Of a stretch of DNA of 28,949 bases, positions 15,977-25,740 are shown one piece after another. The notes under the pieces were generated by a model, which did no database searches, was not told the DNA's origin, and worked only from the letters and a program-made list of their open reading frames with translations. The first letter of the stretch is position 1. Each line of letters starts with the position of its first letter. Both the position numbers and the translations under genes were made by a program. Source of the DNA: a virus; the IMG/VR virus record IMGVR_UViG_3300030333_006780, positions 1-28,949 of that record; one strand, 5' to 3'.

Positions 15977-18900
15977 ATGGCTCAACAACAACAACTCGTT
16001 GAACAACCTCAGGAACAACAATGGGTTCCCCAATTTAATCGAGAACAAACTCGTAATTACATAAAACTATATAATAAGACTCCAGGAAGGTTTAATGAGG
16101 AGTTATTAAATAGAATTAGGCAACATGCTCAATATCATAATGTTCCTTTTTATGAAGGGGATTTTTCTTTATTAGAGGCCGTTAAACAAGCTGGTGCAGG
16201 ATTTGTAGAAGGTTTTACAACTCTTCATATAGCTGACCATCCAGATAATGAATGGGAAGCAGTATTTAGAAGTGCTGGTCATTTAGCTGGATTTGCTCCA
16301 GGAATAATGTCTGCTCCTCTACGTAAAATAGGAGTACTTGCTGGTTCTAAAACATTAGCAGAAGCTTCTAGGATGCTTCAAGGTGCTAAAGGTCTTCCAT
16401 TATTAGCTGCTACAAAAATTACTAAAAGAGCTAAACCATATGCTACTGCTATTAGAGATTCATCAACGATGAAAAGAGCAGCTGAAACAAATTCAGTATT
16501 AAAATATTTAAGAGGCAAGGAAGCTTCAGATATAATAGAAGGAGCATTTAATCTTGGTACTGCTAGTGCAATATCTACTTGGCAACAAGGAGTAGATGGA
16601 ATGATAGATGGCTTTTTTAGTGGAGCTGTTGCAGGTGGAGTATTTAAAGGTATTGGTAATAGAATTGCCATGAAAGACCCTAAAGCAGAGATGTATGCAA
16701 GAGGGTTAGCAGGTTCCTTGTTTATGGGTCTACCAGCTACTATTCGTGGTGCAACTATGCCTGAACAGATATATGAATATTTAATGGGAGCTTACTTTGG
16801 AGGTTCTGAAAAGTCTTGGAAACAAGTAGAAAGTGTTAAATTTTTACAAAAAGGTATTAAAAAATTAGATAAAGACCCTGAATGGGGTAAAAGATTTGAC
16901 CCTTCTGAAGTAGAGGGATTTTATAAGCTAGAACCACAGGTTCAAGAGTTAACAAAAACTAAATATGAACAATATGCTAAGCAGAGAGTAGACCAAGCAG
17001 GAGCAGGAGCATATGCTATTCTTGAAGAATTTGGTCAATTGGATAGAATTCCAGGAGAAACTCCTTCAAAGAAACTGAAGAACTTAGGGCAACAAGTAAT
17101 TAATGCTAGAGCTGACAGAGAGTTAGATATAAAAGCTACTACTAAGAAAGCTCTTGAAAAATCTATTGGTAAAAAAGGTTTATTCGTGGTATCCCCAGGT
17201 AAATCTGAAATGCAAAGCTATATTGAAAGCCTTGCCTCTAAAAAAGGTATATCTGTTGTTAAAATGATGCAACCAGAAGATAAACCTTCTGTTAAAACAA
17301 GGCCAAATGTATATGAAATTATTCTTAATAAAAAGGATGTAAAGACTGGTGATAGAATACTTAGAAAAGCTATTAGAAATGTTAAACAAATAGAAATAAA
17401 TACAACAGGGCAAACTACTTTAGATGAAGGTAAGTTTACAGATTATATATTTAACGCTTTAAATAGAGATGCTAGAAGTGTTTTTAGGTCTGACTCTGTT
17501 ATAGCTATAGACAATCTCAATATGAATACTATGAAAACTACTAAAGGTATTTCTAGATTACCTGTTCAGATGGGAGTGGATTTAAAAAAACCTACTTATC
17601 TTTATGACAAGTCTTTTCAAAGATGGTTTAAATATGACACTAAAACTGAAGCGTTTAAACCCCTTGAGGTTGGAGAAACTCCAGAGTTAACAACAGCTCC
17701 TTCTTTTTTCGGTAGAAAGACATTAGAAGGGAATGAAAAATTAGCTATAAAATCATTATTTGATACAAAAGAATTTAAATTTAAATCAGAAAAACTAAAA
17801 CCAAATAAAGAAAAGTTATTAGAAGAGACTGAAGAAAAGAGACTATCACAAGAAAAAGCTGAAAATGAGCTAGATACAAGTGAAAGAACATCAGGATTAG
17901 AGGGTAGTAGTATATCAGCACAAGTTGAATCAAAACTAAGACCTCATTCTAAGGAATTTAAATCTTTAGATGGAAAGGAATTAAAGTTAGAAGGCAGGGA
18001 ATTAGATAATAAACTATTAGACGTTGAAACTTCTATTGTTAAAAATGCTTTAAATTATATAACTGGCACCAAGCAAACTAAGTCAAGAGAGCTTATTAGA
18101 GATATTGAAGATGAAGTTGATATGCAACTTCCAAATTCTTTTAAATTGCAAATTAGAAAATATTTAGCTGGGTTAAATCAAAATAGACCTAAAAGATTCT
18201 TAAAAGTTTCTGATTCAGAAATAGATATAATTTCATTAGAATCCCCTTATACATATGGCAATGAAGTAAGAAATCAAAAACAACCTCCTACTGCTATAGA
18301 GGAATATTATGTAGAAAAAACAAAAAAGCCCTCTAAAGAGCCTGTTTTGATTGAATTAGATGCATTAACACATAAAGAAGTAGATTATAAAATATCTAAC
18401 TTTGATTATGTTGCAGCAAAGGTTGAAGCAGCTCAAATACAAGAGCGATTTGGTTTAATGCGAGGTGAATTTTCAGAAATCATGGAACAAAAATCTAAAT
18501 TAAAAACAAAAATGATAACAGATGCTGTTAAAGCTATGAATAAGAAAGGTTATCATTTGTATGGAGGTTCTGGAGATAAAGATAAATTGCAATTTATTAA
18601 ATATCATCCTGACTATAAGAAAGTTAATCTTGTTGCAAAAGGCTTTAATTCTAAAACAATGCCTGAAAGTATTTATAAACATGCAAAAAAAGAATATGGA
18701 TTAAGTAAAAAAGAACATGACGATATGATGCGTTCTATAGTAGCTTATGGAGAAGCGTTAAATGAAGTTCCTATAGAAACTATGGCTAAAAATAAAGGAG
18801 ACTTTATACAAAATGCTGTAAATGAAAATAAAAGAGCTCAAATATGGATGACGAATGGATTATCTGGAGATAAAGAGTTTATAAAAGACCCTAGTCAACA

Positions 18901-21900
18901 TGGTGAAAATCTTCATTTGTCTAAAAATAATAACTTTAAAGCCGTTATGATAGATGTAGAAGGTAATTCGAAAGACTTGTTGAATGCATTAAATGTTAAA
19001 TTACCTCAAGGAACAGATGGAGCTATATTAGGAACAACCGCTTCTATCAACGCTATGAATAAAGATGCTGGATTACCCCCTACTGGAAGCAACAAGTCAT
19101 TTTTAATTCAACGGAATCCAGATGGTACTATATTAGGTAAGTATATGATTGTTGCTGTTCCTCCCAAGTATTCTAAGATGATGGAATCTTATAAAAATAC
19201 TAATCCAGAACATGGAGCTGGTATTAACTTTTTGATGTATAAAAGTGGAATTAAACAAAAAGGATTGAAAAAAGCTGGAGATTATGAAGTTAAGAATGGA
19301 AAATTAGAGCTTATAGGAAATCCAGATGTATTTGAAATCAATCCATCATCATTTAAATACTCACAATCAGTATTAAATGATAATGCTATGATTGGATTAA
19401 GTGAAGTTGGTAATAGAGCTATTGGAGTAACTTTGATTAAACAGCTTATGACAAGTCAACATCCCGATATGTTTTCATCTGTACCTAAAGAAGTTATATC
19501 TGATATGTATAACGAAATAATGCAAAGAGCTCATGACGGAGACTCTATTGTAAATAATAAAGTAATGGATTTTTTAAACAATCCTAGTCCAAAATTAAAA
19601 AAAGAAATACTTGATAATTTTGAAGATATAGGTCTTCCTACTATATATTCTGCTTTAAAATCGAGAACTAAAGAGGGTAGAGAATTAGCTAAAGATTTAA
19701 TGCAAAAGATAGTAAAGATTCATAAAGATAGTGTTGAAATGCTTAGACAATCTGGAGAAATATCTGGAGTTGAAGCTCAAGAACAATTACAAGAAGCTTT
19801 ACAATTTACTTCAGCTGCTGATAAGTCATTAAAACTTATATCTTCAATTGAAGGTGCATATCCATTATATTTTGATAAAGGAGTTAAAAGATATGTTAAT
19901 CAAGCATTAAGAAGATTTGTAGGTCAAAGAGTACTTACGCCTAAAGTTAAAAATGCAGGTGTATTCAGAATGAGACCTTATGATAAGTTTATGCAAATAG
20001 AGTTTCCAGAGTTTAATAATGATGCTTTAGCAATGAAGAAATATGGAGTAAAATCTGATGAAATATTTAGATTAGGAGATGTAGCAAGAGACATGCCTTT
20101 ATTTACAACTATTAAAGGATATGAAAAAACAACTTTAGGTAAATTATGGGATGCTACAAAAGGCAAGAATGGACCAAGAACTAGTAATTTTTATAATAAA
20201 AATAAAGATAAAATTGAAGATGTTTTAGAAGCGTTAAGTGTAAGGGTTCCTCAAGACTCACCTTCAGGTGCTCAGGTTTTAAAATTTGTAGGCTTTACTG
20301 GAGTTAGAAACCATGAAGTATTGCTTCACAGCAGAGCTATGGAAGCTCAAGGTGGAGCTGACCTTGATGGTGATGAATCATTTATATATTTTGGTGGAAG
20401 AAATAAAGATGGCTCAGGTCAAGGTATGAAAAAAGAATGGAAGGATATGTTTAAAGCTCAGAAAAAAGAGTTTCATACTGAAGATGGAAAATCTATTAAA
20501 GATGCTAAAGACCAATATAGAGATAGAATTACACTTACTCCTGAAATAGCTAAAGAACAAGGATTAGACCCTAAATTTATACAAGAAGTCAATAGTAATT
20601 TTTATGCTAAATTTTCACCTGTTGTAAGAGCATTTACAGGTAGAAGAACAGCACAAAGTAGAGGTCAAATGGGACCCGTTGTTACTATGACAGCAAATTA
20701 TAGGCAAGCTTGGTCTTCTATGCTTAATTCAGCAAATGGAAAAGATTTAGTAATGAAAACAGTAGTTGATTCTAATTTCTTTTCAAAGCATATATCAACA
20801 GCAAAGCTTTTATCAGGAAATGTTGTTAGAAAATTATACTTAGTTCCAAGAAATAAAAGCTCAGAACAAAGAGATTTAACTAAAGCTTTAATAAATTTTA
20901 CTGCTGACCCTGCAAATGAAACTGGATTAATAGGCATAGGAGAAATGTCAAAACTTCTAAAAAAGGCTTATTTTAAAGAGAAAGTTATGTTTGAGTATAA
21001 AGGTCGAGAGTTTGAAGATACTCCCAAAAACAGGGCAAAATACGGCTTATCTGGCAAAGGGCTTAATGAAATGCTTAAAGTTTCTCATGAAATGGGCTTA
21101 AATGGGTCTTCGAAGTATAATTTTAATAGATACGACTTGGTTAGAAATATTAACTCTGCATTCTTTGGTAAAAATAGAGATGATAAAAGGATGTGGACTA
21201 ATTATGAAATTCAAGAAATGATTCAAGACATCAACAAGTATAGTACTTCAGAGCATACTACTGCTATGTTTAAATTTGCAAATACTTTAAAAGGTTTTAA
21301 TTTTCAAATATCTCCATTCGACTGGGTTAATGCTAGGTCATATAGAGATAGAATGTCTGAGTTTAATCAAGGTCTTAAAGATTCTTCTTTCCCTGAAAGT
21401 AAATTTAAAGATTTATTAAGCAGAACTAAAATAAGAGAAGGTAATAGCCCTCAAGTAGATTTTATTACATTAAATGATTTACATATAGAGAAAAATCAAA
21501 GAGCTTTAGCTACTGCGGAAATGAATAATAAAGGTTCTATTATTCAATTATTGAAAAATGCAACTAAAGGAAGACAGCAGAAAGTAAGCCCTGAATATAT
21601 AGCTCAAATAGAAAAACTTATTGAGACTAAAGGGCCTTTAAATGCAATTAGAAAAATATTAAATGAAGCTGAAGATTATTTCTCTAATGCTCTTCATAAT
21701 ATGTCAACTTTAGATGTTATTGTTGACATATATAATAAAGCTGAAGCATCTGGTAATAAAATATCTAACGCTGAAATGGATAGATTGGTTAAAAGAGCTG
21801 ATGAATTAAAACAAGATTATGCAGAAAAAGCAAAAGCAAGAAACAGACCTGATGTTCCAATTGAACCTGAGTCTATATCAGATTTAAAAAGTCAAACAGT

Positions 21901-24900
21901 CTTTGAAAAATTAAAAAGAAACGTTGCTAAAAGACAAGGAATAAGACTTTCTAAGAAAGTTAAAAAAGATTTACCAACTTTAAAAACTACTAGATTACAA
22001 GATTTAGGAAGTATAGACGCAAGAATTAAAAAGTTTAAAGATAGTCTTGAAAATACTTACTCTAAAGACATGTTTGATGCTTTAATTATAGGCTCTTTAA
22101 GACCTGCTACTCCTCAAAAATTGCAAAAATTTAAACAATTTAGAAGAAAACGTAATCAACTTGGTTTAGAAAAAGATATAGTACAATCAGTAGTTAAAGA
22201 AGGTTCAAGAACAAATCAAAGTCAATTATATTTAGATTCTAAAGAGATAGCTCCAAAGAGTATTATAAACTTTTTCAAAGTTAAGAATAAGTATTTCCTT
22301 GATGCCTATAAGCCCTATAAAAAACAAGATTTTGAAAATCTAGTTAAGAAAACTGAAAAAGAAATGGAAATAGTAGAACCTAATACTTCTATTGTTGAAG
22401 AAGGTAATTTTATTGAAAAATCACAGGGATTTAAAGGTATTAAAAAGGGTGATTTAGATGCAAAGCAATCTCAAGTTACCGCTGAATTAATAAATAATAT
22501 TAAACTATATAATGCTCAAAATAAAGACATGAATGCATTATTGGCTGGTATCTATACAAGAATAGACCCTGAAAATTTACCTAAAAGCTTAAATCAAATG
22601 ACAATAAGAGATTTTGAACTTATAAATAATTGGTTCAGATTTATTAAACAAGGAACACTTGAACAAAAGCTTAATAGAGCTTTAACTGATTTGGAAAAAG
22701 CTAAATTAAGTAAGATGGATTGGTATGAATTTCCTTTAACTACTAATAGAAAAATGATGAAATTTGATATGGTATTTCTACCTAAACAAGGATACTTTAG
22801 AGGTAAAGTAGGTGAAAAAGCTAAAGCTGGTATGGTTTTAAGACCCACTTATTATGGAGAAATCTTACAAGATACTATTGGAAAAGTACAAGATGCAGCT
22901 CAAGGTGAAGCTTTTAAACTGTCCAAGAAATTTACTGATGAAATTCAATATTTAAAACAAACTAATGTTGCTGAAGATGGCAATGCAATATGGAGAATGG
23001 CAGTTAGAAAACTTGAACTACCTCAAGGTTATAATATGGAACCTGCTAATAATATATATGATAAATTATTTAAAGAATCTAAGATTAATAATAATTGGAA
23101 AGAAATAAAAGACAAGCAATATATAGTTGATTTCGGTAAAGGTAAAGAAAGAACTAAAGTTAAAGGTAGTGATTTAATTGATATAACTATGAATAAGATT
23201 GATTCTTTCTTTAAAGGAATTCATCCTATTATAGCTGGTAAAGATATAACCTTAAAAGATGGAACTAAAGCTAAAGCCTGGGAAAAATATAGAAGAGGTT
23301 GGTATGATGAAGCTGAAACTCAACCTATATTAAACTATAAAGAATTTATAAAAGATGTTACTAAATCTATGGCTAAGGGCGAAGAGTTTACTATGGATTT
23401 AGGTATAGATGGTATGCGTCATATGGCAAGAGCTATGACTATTGACTTAATTCCAGCAAGTGAATACATAGGAACTGGTAAACATAATTTTGAAAAGATA
23501 ATGAGTGCTAAAAAATACTTTAAATTAAGTCGTAAAGAGCAAAAAGATTGGAGACCTCATAAAGAAATTATAGCTGAAGCTTATAAAGATGTTATTATTG
23601 AGAATACTGGCGAAAGAAAAGGTTATTTCCCTCATTATTATCCAGAAACTAGTAAAATTAAAAAGATGAGAGATAATGAATTAGATATTTTAATGAAAGA
23701 TACTAAAATGACTCGTCAAGAAAAAGAGTCTAAGTTAGCTGAAATTATGTTTAAATATAAAACAAGAACAGGTGATTGGGATTATGGTGATTATGCAGAT
23801 TGGGCTCAAATGAGAGATACTATTCTTCCTGGAGCTATTAAACAAGTTGAGCAGAAAGTTAGTCAAGCTAGAGAAAAAACTAAAATTAAAACTATTGTTC
23901 CTAAAATGGCAAACCAGTTTAAAAGAGAAAATCATATTGGAGGTTGGGATATAGACCCTGTTAATGTACAAACTTATGTAAATAATGTTACCAATACTTA
24001 TTTTAGACAGCTTGGTAATATATTAAATACTGTTACCCTTCATACTATGAAACAAAGATTAAGTAAAAAATGGGTTAAAGGTACTGAAGCTCAAAAAGAA
24101 GATGGTAGAAAATTAGCAAATGGATGGGTTCAATTTTGGAAACAATATGTTTCTGAGGCTATGGGTAATCCCACTATTGTATCTAAAGAATTATATAATG
24201 ACCCTAATATGAAAATACAAGGCACTTTATATGGAGCATTTGCAGATAATTTAATGGCTAAAAAAGTAAATAAATTAAGAGAAAAGCTTAAAACAAGGAA
24301 AGATGCAAAAATAGAAAAATATTTTGCAGATTATTCTGAAACTACAGGTAAAGATGCTTATGATATGAGAAGATGGTCACAAGTTGAAGCTCAATGGGAA
24401 CTTGCTACTTTAATGACACATCCCAAAACTCCTATTAATAATGTATTTGGAGGTACTTTACATACAGCTTCTTCAGCTAGTTTTACTAACCTTAGAAAAG
24501 CTAGAGATATTGAGTATTTGCAAAGAATTAATCCAAAATGGACAAGTCGTCAAAAAGTAACTGATTTTATGGAAGAAATAGGTGTTGGTCCAGAGTTACT
24601 TGCTCATGAGTATGGTTTGAATAAGCAATTTAAAGAAGGTGCTGCTCTTGAATTTACAAGAGAATTAGCTAAGAAATTTGGAGGAAGTAAAGATGCATCA
24701 TTGAAAGATGTTTTGTCTTTAAAAAATAAGCATGGTGTGAGTAGAAAAATTATGGATAAAGCTGTTCTTTTCATGTCTAAACCTGAAAAAGCTTTAAGAA
24801 GAGATTCTTTTATGGCTCATTATATTAAAGCCTGGGAGCGTTTAAATGGTGCAGTAACTAATCCTTACGACCCTATACTTATTGAAATAGGCAAGCAAGG

Positions 24901-25555
24901 CGTAAAAGCTACTCAATTCTTATACTCTTCTGCTTATAGAATGCCTTTTGCTCGTTCAGGATTAGGCAAAATAATGTCTAGATTCCAATTGTGGTCATGG
25001 AATGCTATAAGATTTAGAAAAGATTTATTCCATGATGCTAAAATTTATGGATTTGATAAAAATTCTGATGCTGTTAATAAATTTAAAAGAACTATGGCTA
25101 TAGATTCCTTTGTATTTGCATTATCTTCTATATTTATGTATTCATTATTCGACCAAATACTACCAGCTCCTTGGAATTATTTACAAGATACAGCACAATG
25201 GATGTTTGGTGATGAAAAAGAGCGAGAAAGAGCATTCTTTGGGACTTATCCTACTGCTATAGCTCCATTGGCTATGGTTACTCCTCCTATTGCAAGGCTT
25301 CCTATATCGGTTATTAGGGAATTTGCTGATGATGATTATAATAAATTAGCTGATTACTATATTTGGACTATGTTTCCATTTGGAAGAATGTTAAAAGATG
25401 TTGCTCATCCAGAGCAATCTATATTTAACAATCCAATGAGGATTCCTGAAAAAGTATTTGGATTTCCAATGACAGGATTAGCTAAAGAAGCTAAAAGAAT
25501 TAAAGAATCTACTGAAAAAACTCCAACTCCAGGCTTAAAACAAACAAGCTATTAA
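15977..25555 (+). CDS. Giant virion protein with two-barrel single-chain RNA polymerase core
   Basis: 3192 aa. The central region has the ordered signatures of two-DPBB single-chain RNA polymerases (QDE-1, YonO and crAss-like vRNAP). D1014-G1015 (GTDGAILG) is followed by K1055 (LGKYMIVAV) and K1093 (YKSGIKQKG), matching the lysine-bearing first barrel. R1423-V-P1425 is followed about 35 residues later by GGAD1462-L-D-G-D1466, the catalytic metal loop (DxDGD; beta' has NADFDGD, RDR enzymes GSDLDGD). GRRTAQSRGQMGP at 1555-1567 follows. The N-terminal ~1000 and C-terminal ~1600 residues are helical, with hydrophobic stretches (3042-3062 FVFALSSIFMYSLF) like ejected internal proteins. Inferred role: packaged in the head, ejected with DNA, transcribing early genes. 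Residue matches are seen; packaging is inference. It could alternatively act only late, or be catalytically defective. Confidence 0.82.
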   Translation: MAQQQQLVEQPQEQQWVPQFNREQTRNYIKLYNKTPGRFNEELLNRIRQHAQYHNVPFYEGDFSLLEAVKQAGAGFVEGFTTLHIADHPDNEWEAVFRSAGHLAGFAPGIMSAPLRKIGVLAGSKTLAEASRMLQGAKGLPLLAATKITKRAKPYATAIRDSSTMKRAAETNSVLKYLRGKEASDIIEGAFNLGTASAISTWQQGVDGMIDGFFSGAVAGGVFKGIGNRIAMKDPKAEMYARGLAGSLFMGLPATIRGATMPEQIYEYLMGAYFGGSEKSWKQVESVKFLQKGIKKLDKDPEWGKRFDPSEVEGFYKLEPQVQELTKTKYEQYAKQRVDQAGAGAYAILEEFGQLDRIPGETPSKKLKNLGQQVINARADRELDIKATTKKALEKSIGKKGLFVVSPGKSEMQSYIESLASKKGISVVKMMQPEDKPSVKTRPNVYEIILNKKDVKTGDRILRKAIRNVKQIEINTTGQTTLDEGKFTDYIFNALNRDARSVFRSDSVIAIDNLNMNTMKTTKGISRLPVQMGVDLKKPTYLYDKSFQRWFKYDTKTEAFKPLEVGETPELTTAPSFFGRKTLEGNEKLAIKSLFDTKEFKFKSEKLKPNKEKLLEETEEKRLSQEKAENELDTSERTSGLEGSSISAQVESKLRPHSKEFKSLDGKELKLEGRELDNKLLDVETSIVKNALNYITGTKQTKSRELIRDIEDEVDMQLPNSFKLQIRKYLAGLNQNRPKRFLKVSDSEIDIISLESPYTYGNEVRNQKQPPTAIEEYYVEKTKKPSKEPVLIELDALTHKEVDYKISNFDYVAAKVEAAQIQERFGLMRGEFSEIMEQKSKLKTKMITDAVKAMNKKGYHLYGGSGDKDKLQFIKYHPDYKKVNLVAKGFNSKTMPESIYKHAKKEYGLSKKEHDDMMRSIVAYGEALNEVPIETMAKNKGDFIQNAVNENKRAQIWMTNGLSGDKEFIKDPSQHGENLHLSKNNNFKAVMIDVEGNSKDLLNALNVKLPQGTDGAILGTTASINAMNKDAGLPPTGSNKSFLIQRNPDGTILGKYMIVAVPPKYSKMMESYKNTNPEHGAGINFLMYKSGIKQKGLKKAGDYEVKNGKLELIGNPDVFEINPSSFKYSQSVLNDNAMIGLSEVGNRAIGVTLIKQLMTSQHPDMFSSVPKEVISDMYNEIMQRAHDGDSIVNNKVMDFLNNPSPKLKKEILDNFEDIGLPTIYSALKSRTKEGRELAKDLMQKIVKIHKDSVEMLRQSGEISGVEAQEQLQEALQFTSAADKSLKLISSIEGAYPLYFDKGVKRYVNQALRRFVGQRVLTPKVKNAGVFRMRPYDKFMQIEFPEFNNDALAMKKYGVKSDEIFRLGDVARDMPLFTTIKGYEKTTLGKLWDATKGKNGPRTSNFYNKNKDKIEDVLEALSVRVPQDSPSGAQVLKFVGFTGVRNHEVLLHSRAMEAQGGADLDGDESFIYFGGRNKDGSGQGMKKEWKDMFKAQKKEFHTEDGKSIKDAKDQYRDRITLTPEIAKEQGLDPKFIQEVNSNFYAKFSPVVRAFTGRRTAQSRGQMGPVVTMTANYRQAWSSMLNSANGKDLVMKTVVDSNFFSKHISTAKLLSGNVVRKLYLVPRNKSSEQRDLTKALINFTADPANETGLIGIGEMSKLLKKAYFKEKVMFEYKGREFEDTPKNRAKYGLSGKGLNEMLKVSHEMGLNGSSKYNFNRYDLVRNINSAFFGKNRDDKRMWTNYEIQEMIQDINKYSTSEHTTAMFKFANTLKGFNFQISPFDWVNARSYRDRMSEFNQGLKDSSFPESKFKDLLSRTKIREGNSPQVDFITLNDLHIEKNQRALATAEMNNKGSIIQLLKNATKGRQQKVSPEYIAQIEKLIETKGPLNAIRKILNEAEDYFSNALHNMSTLDVIVDIYNKAEASGNKISNAEMDRLVKRADELKQDYAEKAKARNRPDVPIEPESISDLKSQTVFEKLKRNVAKRQGIRLSKKVKKDLPTLKTTRLQDLGSIDARIKKFKDSLENTYSKDMFDALIIGSLRPATPQKLQKFKQFRRKRNQLGLEKDIVQSVVKEGSRTNQSQLYLDSKEIAPKSIINFFKVKNKYFLDAYKPYKKQDFENLVKKTEKEMEIVEPNTSIVEEGNFIEKSQGFKGIKKGDLDAKQSQVTAELINNIKLYNAQNKDMNALLAGIYTRIDPENLPKSLNQMTIRDFELINNWFRFIKQGTLEQKLNRALTDLEKAKLSKMDWYEFPLTTNRKMMKFDMVFLPKQGYFRGKVGEKAKAGMVLRPTYYGEILQDTIGKVQDAAQGEAFKLSKKFTDEIQYLKQTNVAEDGNAIWRMAVRKLELPQGYNMEPANNIYDKLFKESKINNNWKEIKDKQYIVDFGKGKERTKVKGSDLIDITMNKIDSFFKGIHPIIAGKDITLKDGTKAKAWEKYRRGWYDEAETQPILNYKEFIKDVTKSMAKGEEFTMDLGIDGMRHMARAMTIDLIPASEYIGTGKHNFEKIMSAKKYFKLSRKEQKDWRPHKEIIAEAYKDVIIENTGERKGYFPHYYPETSKIKKMRDNELDILMKDTKMTRQEKESKLAEIMFKYKTRTGDWDYGDYADWAQMRDTILPGAIKQVEQKVSQAREKTKIKTIVPKMANQFKRENHIGGWDIDPVNVQTYVNNVTNTYFRQLGNILNTVTLHTMKQRLSKKWVKGTEAQKEDGRKLANGWVQFWKQYVSEAMGNPTIVSKELYNDPNMKIQGTLYGAFADNLMAKKVNKLREKLKTRKDAKIEKYFADYSETTGKDAYDMRRWSQVEAQWELATLMTHPKTPINNVFGGTLHTASSASFTNLRKARDIEYLQRINPKWTSRQKVTDFMEEIGVGPELLAHEYGLNKQFKEGAALEFTRELAKKFGGSKDASLKDVLSLKNKHGVSRKIMDKAVLFMSKPEKALRRDSFMAHYIKAWERLNGAVTNPYDPILIEIGKQGVKATQFLYSSAYRMPFARSGLGKIMSRFQLWSWNAIRFRKDLFHDAKIYGFDKNSDAVNKFKRTMAIDSFVFALSSIFMYSLFDQILPAPWNYLQDTAQWMFGDEKERERAFFGTYPTAIAPLAMVTPPIARLPISVIREFADDDYNKLADYYIWTMFPFGRMLKDVAHPEQSIFNNPMRIPEKVFGFPMTGLAKEAKRIKESTEKTPTPGLKQTSY

Positions 25556-25740
25556 TTTTCTTTTAATTTTCTTTCTATTTCACTAAAAGGTTCAACAGTA
25601 TAATGGTAATAACACTCCATATGCATTATAATACTTGCATCTTCATGAAAATATCCATCATTATCTAAAAAACCTCTTGATGCTTTATAGCAAGGAGCTG
25701 AAGTTGTTATCAACTCCTTGCATTTCTCACATTTAATCAT
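25552..25740 (-). CDS. Small zinc-binding protein (62 aa)
   Basis: 62 aa with C4-x2-C7 near the N-terminus and H40-x2-C43 (plus H46) near the C-terminus, a likely single zinc site of LIM/treble-clef-like spacing; C17 is extra. It is the last gene of the leftward block. Its TAA overlaps by 4 nt the stop of the giant polymerase gene running the other way. Its ATG overlaps the stop of the upstream gene (ATGA at 25737-25740). An AAGAGAAG sequence serves as a weak SD. Likely an early regulatory or host-interaction protein; function not assigned. Confidence 0.65.
   Translation of the reverse strand: MIKCEKCKELITTSAPCYKASRGFLDNDGYFHEDASIIMHMECYYHYTVEPFSEIERKLKEN
25690..25721. repeat. Inverted repeat in zinc-protein gene
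   Basis: GCAAGGAG / CTCCTTGC, 8 perfect bp plus an inner TGA/TCA after one mismatch. It lies inside the 62-aa gene, 135 nt beyond the stop of the polymerase gene. No T-run follows on either strand, so it is not a standard terminator. Confidence 0.45.

Noticed and set aside
15977-25555. Zinc protease (HExxH) in the giant protein
   Set aside because: No HExxH found; sequences such as HEYGL and KEHDD do not fit.
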